Positions 1 to 5,509 of a stretch of 6,321 bases of DNA are shown one piece after another. Under the pieces are notes generated by a model. The model was given only the letters and a program-made list of their open reading frames with translations. It had not been told where the DNA came from and made no database searches. The number at the start of each line of letters is the position of its first letter. Position 1 is the first letter of the stretch. Both the position numbers and the translations under genes were made by a program. This DNA comes from Acidimicrobiia bacterium (GTDB lineage Bacteria > Actinomycetota > Acidimicrobiia > Spongiisociales > UBA5794): NCBI GenBank assembly GCA_013695075.1, contig JACDBE010000084.1, positions 1-6,321 on the forward strand, given 5' to 3'.

Positions 1-490
1 CCCGGGCGAACGCCACCACCCCGCAGGCGGCCCGGCCGGCCGAGCCGAGGGCGATGGCGGCGGCGGCGGTGGCCGCCCTGGCAACGGCTCCTCCGCTCAT
101 CGAGCCGCTGCGGTCGACCAGCAGCACGATCCGGGCCCGGTCCGCTCCCCAGGCGCGGGTGACCAGCTCCTCCAGGTGCCTGGGTCTCAGTCCCTCCGAG
201 CGGTCGAGGGTGCGGTCGAGGTCGAGGTCACCGCCGGCCTCGTAGGGGGCGGGGATCAGCCGGCGCGCCTCGCGGTGCGTCCCCGATTCGGCAGCCAGCC
301 GGATGAAGGTGCGGGCGGCGAGCGCCTGCGCCAGGGAACGGAGCCGGTCGTCGACGGCCACCGACAGGTCGGCGAGGAGTGCCGCCGCGGCGTCGAGGTC
401 CTCGCCGATGAGTTCGCCGAGTGCCGTCTCGTCGAGCCGGCCCACCTCGGGCGACACCCGCTCGAAGCCGGCGTTGCGCCGCTCCAGCAT
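1..490 (-). CDS. VWA (von Willebrand factor A) domain protein, partner of MoxR ATPase; truncated by window edge
   Basis: Only the N-terminal part is present; the frame runs open off the left edge. From the ATG at 490 I read 163 residues. An alpha-helical region comes first (about 1-85), then an acidic stretch GGDLDLDRTLD (87-97) of the kind seen in VWA proteins paired with MoxR. The start of a VWA domain follows: IVLLVDRSGSMSGG (121-134) is a strand ending in the metal-binding MIDAS motif DxSxS (D126, S128, S130). The second strand CGVVAFAR lies at the cut end. Such proteins usually work with a MoxR AAA+ ATPase in protein activation or metal/cofactor insertion. The start is uncertain. Coding-like codons (nearly all G/C at position three) continue upstream of 490. 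Alternatives in the same frame are a CTG at 553 that overlaps the moxR stop as CTGA, and an ATG at 622 that would overlap moxR by 73 nt. The domain is clear; the target protein cannot be known from the sequence. Confidence 0.85.
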   Translation of the reverse strand, partial: MLERRNAGFERVSPEVGRLDETALGELIGEDLDAAAALLADLSVAVDDRLRSLAQALAARTFIRLAAESGTHREARRLIPAPYEAGGDLDLDRTLDRSEGLRPRHLEELVTRAWGADRARIVLLVDRSGSMSGGAVARAATAAAAIALGSAGRAACGVVAFAR

Positions 491-549
491 CGACCGGGTG
501 AGACGCCGGCGCGATGCCTGGGCGATGGCCCGGTCGGCGTCGGGGCCCT

Positions 550-1482
550 TCAGCGTCCTGCCCGGCCCCCGCCCCGGTCGGGGTGGAGGCTGCCGGCTTT
601 TCCCGGCTCCTCGGCGAACCATCGCTCCCACAGCTGGGCGAAGAGCTCGGCTATGACCTCGTCGGGGGTGCGCTCGGCCGCCTCGCCGAGCCTGATCCGG
701 CCGGACAGCGCTGCCTGGGCGGCGTCGCCGGCCACCGCCCGGGTCATCGGGTCGGCGGCGCGGCGCTCCCCAAGGGCTACCGCCAGCACGGTCATGTCGA
801 TGGCACCCCGCACCGATGACCCGATGCGCACCTCCGGGTGATGGCGGGTGCTGCGGGTCAACTCCACGGCGAAGGCCATCAGCTCGGGGGGCGCCTGGTG
901 CTCGAGAGCAACGATCTCTCGTTCCCTGGCGGCGTCCTGGTAGCCGATGGCGATGCGGCACGTGCGGTCGGAGATGGCGTGGCTGATGCGGCTGGTCCCC
1001 ACCGAGTCGAAGGGGTTCATGGCAGCCACCAGCCGGAAACCGGGGTGGGCCTCGACGGTGCCGAAGCGGGGAACATGCGCCTCGCCCTCCTCCAGCGAGG
1101 TGATGAGGACGTTGAGCGTCTCCTCGGGGATGCGGTTGAGCTCCTCGAGGTAGAGCACCGACCCTTCCTGGAGCGCCCGGATCAGCGGCCCCTCGATGAA
1201 GGCCTCCGGGCGGTAACCGCCCTCCAATACCATCGCCGGGTCGTAGCTGCCCAGCAGCCGGTTGGGGGTGAGCTCGGCGTTGCCCTCGACGAAGACGAAC
1301 CCGGACCCTGCCGCCCGGCACACCACCCGCAGCAGGCTGGACTTACCGGTGCCGGGCGGGCCGTCCAACACCACGTGGCGGCCGGTGTCGAGGGCCGCCG
1401 CCAGGATCTCGGCCTCACGGTCGAGGCCGATGATGGTCCCGGCGACGGCTCCCAGGGCGTCGGAGAACCGGCCCGGCGTCAT
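550..1482 (-). CDS. MoxR-family AAA+ ATPase
   Basis: A 310-residue protein of normal MoxR length. Walker A is GPPGTGKSS (41-49). The Walker B region is VLYLEELNR (109-117), with Glu at 113 where Asp is usual, followed by the expected catalytic Glu114. Sensor 1 is AAMNPFD (153-159, Asn156), and a sensor-2-like GSSVRGAID (221-229) carries Arg225. MoxR ATPases are cytoplasmic chaperone-like machines that act with a VWA protein to activate or load cofactor into a target; the family is named from the methanol dehydrogenase cluster of Paracoccus. A VWA gene follows immediately. The alcohol dehydrogenase stop lies 46 bp upstream on the same strand, so the three genes are probably co-transcribed. The ATG at 1482 has no clear Shine-Dalgarno sequence, but a 17-codon reading frame ends on it in an ATGA overlap. 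The C-terminal 15 residues or so are Arg/Gly-rich and look unstructured. Family assignment is secure; the idea that it serves the alcohol dehydrogenase is inference from position. Confidence 0.93.
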   Translation of the reverse strand: MTPGRFSDALGAVAGTIIGLDREAEILAAALDTGRHVVLDGPPGTGKSSLLRVVCRAAGSGFVFVEGNAELTPNRLLGSYDPAMVLEGGYRPEAFIEGPLIRALQEGSVLYLEELNRIPEETLNVLITSLEEGEAHVPRFGTVEAHPGFRLVAAMNPFDSVGTSRISHAISDRTCRIAIGYQDAAREREIVALEHQAPPELMAFAVELTRSTRHHPEVRIGSSVRGAIDMTVLAVALGERRAADPMTRAVAGDAAQAALSGRIRLGEAAERTPDEVIAELFAQLWERWFAEEPGKAGSLHPDRGGGRAGR

Positions 1483-1532
1483 CGGCCGGGGAACCAGCCG
1501 CGGCGCCGGGTCGGGCCCGACGTCGGCGTCAT
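1479..1532 (-). other. 17-codon bridging reading frame between adh and moxR
   Basis: The sequence reads MTPTSGPTRRRGWFPGR then stop. Its ATG overlaps the alcohol dehydrogenase stop as ATGA, and its own stop overlaps the moxR ATG as ATGA. It has no ribosome binding site of its own and is rich in Arg and Pro. It is best read as a possible translational-coupling relay that keeps ribosomes on the message across the 46-bp gap, not as a functional peptide. It could also be chance. Confidence 0.3.
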
Positions 1533-2641
1533 GTGTCGTAGAGGATCACGCCACGGATGTTCTTGCCGTCCAGCAGGTCCTGGTATCCCTGGTTGACCTC
1601 GTCCAGGGTGTAGGTGTTGGTGATCAGCGCGTCCAGTTCCAGCTGGCCGTTCTGATACAGGTTGATGAGCTTGGGGATCTCGTGCATGGGGTTGCCCGAG
1701 CCGAACAGGGTGCCCTTCACCGTCTTCTCGAACAGGGTGAGCACCGCTCCGGACAGCTGGACGGTGGCCTTGGTGGGGTCGGCGAGACCGGTGATCACCA
1801 CCATGCCGCCCTTGCTCACCGCATCGAAGGCGCTCTGCACCACCTGCTCGTCGACGATGTCGACGGTGACGATCGCCTTGTCGGCACCGACGCCGTTGGT
1901 GAGTTCCTGGACGGTCTCCATCGCCTCCTCGGCGGTGGCCGCCGAGTGGGTGGCACCCAGCTGCTCGGCCATCTCCCGCTTGTTGGCCAGCGGGTCCACG
2001 GCGACGATGTGGAGCGCCCCGGCGTGCTTGGCGCCCTGGACGGCGTTGATACCGATCCCGCCGATGCCGTAGATGACCACGGTCTCGCCGGGGTGTACCT
2101 CGGCGGCGTACACCGCCGAGCCCCACCCGGTGGGGACGCCGCAGCCGACGAGGACCACCTTGGTCAGGTCGAGCTCCTTCGACACCGGGACGCAGGATGC
2201 CTCCGAGACCACCGAGCGCTCCGAGAACGTGCCCAGCATGCACAGGCCACCCAGGTCCTCGCCGTCCTTGTGGAAGCGGAAGGTGCCGTCGGGCAGGGAG
2301 CCTTCGAGGATGGTGGCCCCCATGTCGCACAGGTTGGAGCGGCCGGCGGTGCACCACCGACAGCGCCCGCAGGTGGGGAGGAAGGAGGTCACCACGTGGT
2401 CACCCTCCTTGAGGCGCAGCACCCCGGGGCCAACCTTCTCAACGATGCCGGCGCCCTCGTGGCCGCCCACGATGGGAAACCGGGGGACGATGTCGCCGTG
2501 GCGGAGGTGTTCGTCGGAGTGGCACAACCCGGCGGCCACCCATTTGACGAGGACCTCGCCAGCCTTGGGTTCGTCGAGCTCGAGCTCAGTGACCTCCCAA
2601 TCCTGACCCACTTCGCTCAAGATCGCTGCCCGTGTCTTCAC
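1529..2641 (-). CDS. NDMA-dependent (mycofactocin-dependent) zinc alcohol dehydrogenase
   Basis: A 370-residue medium-chain, zinc-containing alcohol dehydrogenase. Catalytic zinc ligands are Cys40 (in GLCHSD), His61-Glu62 (GGHEGAG) and Cys167 (VGCGVPTGWG). Structural zinc ligands are Cys91, Cys94, Cys97 and Cys105. The Rossmann motif is YGIGGIG (191-197), with Asp216 (AVDP) at the end of the second strand, which favours NAD over NADP. Length and motifs fit the actinobacterial family assayed with the artificial acceptor N,N-dimethyl-4-nitrosoaniline. These are nicotinoproteins: NAD(H) stays bound and is re-oxidised in place, with mycofactocin as the natural electron acceptor. Finding it in the mft locus supports this. 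The GTG start at 2641 is fixed by a strong GAGGAGG site just upstream. The 105-bp gap after mftD holds a candidate promoter, so it may have its own transcript and also read on into moxR and the VWA gene. The alcohol oxidised cannot be told from sequence. Confidence 0.93.
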   Translation of the reverse strand: MKTRAAILSEVGQDWEVTELELDEPKAGEVLVKWVAAGLCHSDEHLRHGDIVPRFPIVGGHEGAGIVEKVGPGVLRLKEGDHVVTSFLPTCGRCRWCTAGRSNLCDMGATILEGSLPDGTFRFHKDGEDLGGLCMLGTFSERSVVSEASCVPVSKELDLTKVVLVGCGVPTGWGSAVYAAEVHPGETVVIYGIGGIGINAVQGAKHAGALHIVAVDPLANKREMAEQLGATHSAATAEEAMETVQELTNGVGADKAIVTVDIVDEQVVQSAFDAVSKGGMVVITGLADPTKATVQLSGAVLTLFEKTVKGTLFGSGNPMHEIPKLINLYQNGQLELDALITNTYTLDEVNQGYQDLLDGKNIRGVILYDT

Positions 2642-2645
2642 AATG

Positions 2646-2652
2646 CCTCCTC
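2646..2652 (-). promoter_or_regulatory. Strong ribosome binding site of the alcohol dehydrogenase
   Basis: GAGGAGG on the minus strand, 4 nt before the GTG start at 2641. It decides the GTG start and suggests high translation; it is much stronger than the sites before moxR, mftD and mftE. Confidence 0.75.
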
Positions 2653-2702
2653 GGCTTTGGCGCGGGCCGGTCTCGCGGCCGACGGTTCGGACCCCCTCGG
2701 CG

Positions 2703-2708
2703 ATTGTA
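2703..2708 (-). promoter_or_regulatory. Candidate -10 box for the alcohol dehydrogenase
   Basis: TACAAT on the minus strand, one base from the TATAAT consensus and striking in such GC-rich DNA. It lies in the mftD-adh gap and would start transcription roughly 50-55 nt before the GTG. I see no good -35 hexamer at 16-18 nt, which is common in actinobacterial promoters. It suggests the dehydrogenase can be expressed separately from mftD. Confidence 0.4.
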
Positions 2709-2746
2709 CGCTGGACGGCAGGCCTCGGCTCAGCCGCTGGCTTAGA

Positions 2747-3973
2747 TCACCCAAACCTCAACTGGCGTCGGTGGGCGGGGGTCCTGGTCCCCGCGGCCGC
2801 CGGGTCTTGGGCGTCGTAGAAGTGTTCGGGGACGATGACGTGCTGCGGCCCCAGGGCGTCGACCCCCGACACGCCGATGGCTGTCAGCGATTGGGCGATG
2901 CCCCGCCGGAACACCTCCAGGATCTGGGCAACCCCGGTCTCCCCACCTGCCGCCAGCGCCCACACGTGGGCCCGTCCGATCATCACGGCCCGCGCTCCCA
3001 TCGCCACCGCCTTGACCACGTCGGAACCCCGGCGGATGCCGCTGTCGAGGAGCACCTCGATCTCGGCGTCGACGGCGTCGACGACGGCGGGGAGGGCGGC
3101 GATGGAGGGGATGACACCGTCCATGTCGTTGCCGCCGTGGTTTGACACCACCACCGCCTCGGCGCCGACGTCCACCGCCCGCCGGGCGTCTTCGGGGTGG
3201 AGGATCCCCTTGATCATCAGCGGACCATCCCACTGACCCCGCAGCCAGGCCAGGTCCTCCCAGGTCACCGGGGGGGTTTGCATCCAGTCGCCGTAGGCCT
3301 CGAAGAACAGCACCTGTGGTCGCGACTCGGTGGTCAGATTGGGGACTCCGAGGTTGGGGAGCTTGCCCTGCCTGAGGAAACCGAACAGCCACGACGGGTG
3401 CAGCAGCGCCTGGGGAACGTACGGCGCCAACGGCTTCCACCCGGGGGTGGCGGGGATGTAAGGGCTGCCCCAGTCACGGCCGTCGGGGAACGACCAGTCG
3501 AGGGTGACGATGAGGCCGGCGGCTCCCGCCCGACGGGCACGATCCAGGCGGCCGAGGATGTCCTGGCGGCTCCCGATCCAGAACAGCTGGAAGAGCGTCT
3601 TGTCGTTGGCGGCGGCGACCGCTTCGATGGGTTGGCTGGCGAAGCTGCTCAGGCTGGTGGCGGTGCCGGCGGCGGCGGCGGCCCTGGCCACCGCCACCTC
3701 CGCCTCGGGCTGGATCCCCTGGGCACCGACGGGGGCGATGAGCACCGGTAGCGACAGGTCCATCCCCATCACGGTGGTGGCGGTCCGTGGCTCGGCGGGG
3801 GCGTCCCCGACCCTGGTGACGACGTGGATGCGGGAGAACGCTCGTACGTTCTCCGCCAACGTCACCCCCGCCTGGCTCCCCGCCCACAGGGCGCGGTATA
3901 CCTGGGCGGGTAGGCGGCGCTCAGCGCGACGGCGGGCGTCCTCGACGGTCTCGAGTGGTCGATGGGTAGCCAC
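2747..3973 (-). CDS. mftD: MftD, premycofactocin synthase (FMN-dependent, hydroxy-acid-dehydrogenase fold)
   Basis: A 408-residue FMN-binding TIM-barrel protein of the lactate/glycolate oxidase superfamily. In the mycofactocin pathway MftD oxidatively deaminates AHDP, the product of MftC and MftE, to the redox-active keto-amide premycofactocin. Visible motifs are APVGAQG (80-86), Lys255 in IKGI, catalytic His279 in SNHGGNDMDG, flavin-phosphate-site residues in LLDSGIRRGSD (308-318), and GRAHVW (333-338). The Arg that follows HGG in hydroxy-acid oxidases is Asn282, and the usual active-site Tyr of the FQLYx strand is Phe131. This fits an enzyme that does not bind a lactate-type carboxylate. 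The stretches ETVEDARRRAERRLP at the N-terminus and IRRGSDVVKAVAMGARAVMI closely resemble mycobacterial MftD as I remember it, and the N-terminus supports the GTG at 3973. No good ribosome site precedes it. It is transcribed away from mftE, with the alcohol dehydrogenase downstream. Confidence 0.93.
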   Translation of the reverse strand: MATHRPLETVEDARRRAERRLPAQVYRALWAGSQAGVTLAENVRAFSRIHVVTRVGDAPAEPRTATTVMGMDLSLPVLIAPVGAQGIQPEAEVAVARAAAAAGTATSLSSFASQPIEAVAAANDKTLFQLFWIGSRQDILGRLDRARRAGAAGLIVTLDWSFPDGRDWGSPYIPATPGWKPLAPYVPQALLHPSWLFGFLRQGKLPNLGVPNLTTESRPQVLFFEAYGDWMQTPPVTWEDLAWLRGQWDGPLMIKGILHPEDARRAVDVGAEAVVVSNHGGNDMDGVIPSIAALPAVVDAVDAEIEVLLDSGIRRGSDVVKAVAMGARAVMIGRAHVWALAAGGETGVAQILEVFRRGIAQSLTAIGVSGVDALGPQHVIVPEHFYDAQDPAAAGTRTPAHRRQLRFG

Positions 3974-4065
3974 GTTTGGCCGCTTTCTCGAGGCGAGGTC
4001 GGGAGAGCAGGGACACTAACCGCAGGCGCCCGTGCCAACATGCCGACCATGGGCCGCCACCTCCG
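3974..4065. promoter_or_regulatory. Divergent intergenic region between mftD and mftE
   Basis: These 92 bp must hold the start signals for mftD (leftward) and mftE (rightward) unless transcription enters from elsewhere. I see no convincing -10/-35 pair. On the minus strand TTGGCA (4034-4039) and TAGTGT (about 4013-4018) have only 14 nt between them; on the plus strand CAACAT (4037-4042) is a weak -10 with no -35. No clean operator palindrome for an MftR-type TetR repressor is visible. The location is the evidence, not the motifs. Confidence 0.4.
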
Positions 4066-4069
4066 ATGA
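4040..4069 (+). other. 9-codon reading frame overlapping the mftE start
   Basis: It reads MPTMGRHLR then TGA, with a second in-frame ATG at 4049. The stop overlaps the mftE ATG as ATGA. mftE has no Shine-Dalgarno sequence, so re-initiation after this short frame is possible. It has no strong ribosome site itself and may be chance. Confidence 0.25.
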
Positions 4070-4725
4070 CCTACCTGGCCGATCGCACCTGGCCCGATGT
4101 GGAGCGGCTGGCTCCTGCCACCGACCTGATGCTGTGTCTGGGGTCGCTGGAGCAGCACGGGCCGCACCTGCCCCTCGACACCGACACCGAGATCGTCACC
4201 GAGCTGGCCCGCCGATGGGCGCAGGCCCGTCCGCAGAGGATGGTTGGGCCGGTCATCCCGATCGGGGCCAGCGGCGAGCACGCCGACTTTCCCGGCACCA
4301 TCTCCATCGGTACCAGGGCAACCACCGAGGTGATAACCGAGGCGGTTCGTAGTTGCGGGCATTTCCGCAGCGTGGTGGTGGCGTCGTGGCACGGCGGCAA
4401 CGGCAACGCTCTGGCCGCCGCCGCGCGGACGCTGGGCGCCGAGGGCAGGCCGGTGCGGTTCTGGTCCCCAACCATCGCCGGCGACGCTCACGCCGGTCGT
4501 GTGGAGACGTCGATGATGCTCGCCATCGCCCCGCAGCGGGTCCGCCTGGAGGCGGCGGAACCGGGGGTCCCCGATCCGCTGCCGACGCTGATGGGGCGGC
4601 TGCGGGCGGCCGGCGTGCGATCGGTCGCCGCCAATGGGGTGCTGGGCGACCCTACCGGCGCCAGCGCCGAGGAGGGCGCCGTCATGCTGGCAGACATCGT
4701 CGCTCGCTATGAGGAGGCCCGGTGA
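4066..4725 (+). CDS. mftE: MftE, mycofactocin precursor peptide peptidase (creatininase family)
   Basis: A 219-residue creatininase-fold metallohydrolase. MftE releases the crosslinked C-terminal Val-Tyr of MftA as AHDP after MftC has acted. The hallmark GSLEQHGPHLPLDTD (26-40) supplies the likely metal ligands Glu29, His31 and Asp40. SGEHADFPGTISIG (69-82), WHGGNGN (108-114, His109) and DAHAGRVETSMML (140-152, Glu147) follow in the expected order. The whole matches MftE rather than creatininase proper, and its neighbours MftC, MftD and the SDR support that. I chose the ATG at 4066 because the hallmark then begins near residue 26, as expected; the in-frame ATG at 3976 would place 30 unlikely residues in front and run through the whole divergent intergenic region. 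There is no ribosome site before the start, but a 9-codon frame ends on it. The stop at 4723-4725 is followed closely by the SDR gene, and the two form an operon. Confidence 0.93.
   Translation: MTYLADRTWPDVERLAPATDLMLCLGSLEQHGPHLPLDTDTEIVTELARRWAQARPQRMVGPVIPIGASGEHADFPGTISIGTRATTEVITEAVRSCGHFRSVVVASWHGGNGNALAAAARTLGAEGRPVRFWSPTIAGDAHAGRVETSMMLAIAPQRVRLEAAEPGVPDPLPTLMGRLRAAGVRSVAANGVLGDPTGASAEEGAVMLADIVARYEEAR
4711..4717 (+). promoter_or_regulatory. GAGGAGG ribosome binding site at the mftE/SDR junction
   Basis: A strong Shine-Dalgarno sequence inside the last codons of mftE. It sits 4 nt before a GTG at 4722 that opens only a 6-codon frame, and 21 nt before the SDR GTG at 4739. Its ideal target is therefore the short frame, which then overlaps the SDR start. 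Confidence 0.5.
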
Positions 4726-4742
4726 AGGCCGTGCTGCTGTGA
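4722..4742 (+). other. 6-codon bridging reading frame between mftE and the SDR
   Basis: It reads MKAVLL then TGA (GTG start). The GTG overlaps the mftE stop as GTGA, and its stop overlaps the SDR GTG as GTGA. Unlike the other two short frames here it has an ideally spaced GAGGAGG. It probably delivers ribosomes to the SDR start; a sequencing indel at the SDR N-terminus is the main alternative. Confidence 0.35.
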
Positions 4743-5506
4743 ACGTGGTCGTCGTCACCGGCGCCGCCCGTGGCATCGGGGCGGCGGTGGCTCGCATGTT
4801 GTCCACCAATGGCTGGGCGGTGGTGCTGGTCGACGCACCGGGACGGGAGCGGGCCGGCTATCCGGTGGCCGACGTCGCCGACCTGGAGGAGGCGGCGGCA
4901 TCGTGCTCCGGGCCCACCCTGGCCGTTCCCGCCGATGTCGCCGTCGATGGAGGGCTGGGCGACGCCGTCGCCGCCGGGGTCGACCAGTTCGGTCGGCTCG
5001 ACGCCGCGGTGGCGGTGGCCGGGCTGGTGGCCGGTGGCCCGCCGCTGTGGGAGATCGACGCCGACGTGTGGTCGGCCAACCTCGACGTCAACCTGACAGG
5101 GGTGTGGAACCTTGCCCGGGCGGCGGTGCCGCATCTCCTGGGCGCCCGCTCCGGCCGGTTCGTGGCCATCGCCTCGGTGGCCGGGCTGCGGGGCTTGCCC
5201 CGTCTCGGTGCCTACACCGCCGCCAAGCACGGGGTGGTCGGTCTGGTGCGCAGCCTGGCGCTCGATCTGGCCGGCACCTCGGTCACCGCCAACGCGGTGG
5301 CGCCCGGGTCGACCGACACCGCCGCCGTGGAGGCCAGTGCTCGCATCTATCAGCTGGAAGGTGCCGCCGCCTTTGCCGACACCATGCCGCTGTCCCGCCT
5401 CATCCGCCCCGAGGAGGTGGCGGCGGCGGTGGCCTGGCTACTGACGCCGGAGGCGGCCGCCGTCACCGGATCGATCCTCACCGTCGACGGGGGGATGACG
5501 GCGTGA
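4739..5506 (+). CDS. Mycofactocin-coupled SDR family oxidoreductase
   Basis: A 255-residue classical short-chain dehydrogenase/reductase. The cofactor motif is TGAARGIG (7-14), with Asp32 (VLVDAP) favouring NAD. The catalytic set is Asn118 (DVNLTG), Ser146 (IASVAG), Tyr159 and Lys163 (YTAAK). NAVAPGSTDT (185-194) and the C-terminal GSILTVDGGM (244-253) are also family-typical. The NNAG motif after strand 4 is VAVAG here, so the usual Asn is absent. The segment after Asp32, with AGYPVADVADLEEA (39-52), resembles a subfamily of SDRs I associate with mft loci; they are thought to keep NAD(H) bound and pass electrons to mycofactocin. The substrate is unknown. I prefer the GTG at 4739, 13 nt after mftE, since the TGAARGIG motif then starts at residue 7; an in-frame ATG at 4709 would add 10 residues and overlap mftE. 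The gene ends 3 bp from the converging mftC stop. Confidence 0.88.
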   Translation: MNVVVVTGAARGIGAAVARMLSTNGWAVVLVDAPGRERAGYPVADVADLEEAAASCSGPTLAVPADVAVDGGLGDAVAAGVDQFGRLDAAVAVAGLVAGGPPLWEIDADVWSANLDVNLTGVWNLARAAVPHLLGARSGRFVAIASVAGLRGLPRLGAYTAAKHGVVGLVRSLALDLAGTSVTANAVAPGSTDTAAVEASARIYQLEGAAAFADTMPLSRLIRPEEVAAAVAWLLTPEAAAVTGSILTVDGGMTA

Positions 5507-5509
5507 TGG

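Noticed and set aside
176..841. A 221-codon plus-strand frame across the VWA and moxR genes
   Set aside because: It is an antisense shadow; the minus strand carries the MIDAS and AAA+ motifs.
1480..1541. Repeat of ATGACGCCG at the short bridging frame start and the moxR start (about 50 bp apart)
   Set aside because: Only 9 bases match and the flanks differ; this is not enough to claim a duplication.
2726..2736. Small hairpin (CGGC, 3-nt loop, GCCG) just after the mftD stop, considered as a terminator
   Set aside because: The stem is only 4-5 bp, has no T-run, and such stems are frequent in GC-rich DNA.
1262..3145. A 627-codon open frame on the plus strand, antisense to moxR, the alcohol dehydrogenase and the end of mftD
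   Set aside because: It is low in recognisable motifs, rich in Gly, His, Val, Asp and Arg, and lies opposite genes with intact catalytic motifs. Long antisense frames are expected at this GC content.
3976..4065. Upstream in-frame ATG at 3976 as the mftE start
   Set aside because: It would add 30 residues with no family resemblance and fill the whole mftD-mftE intergenic region.
3862..4809. A 315-codon minus-strand frame opposite mftE
   Set aside because: It has no recognisable domain, it covers the divergent control region and all of mftE, and mftE has every family motif.
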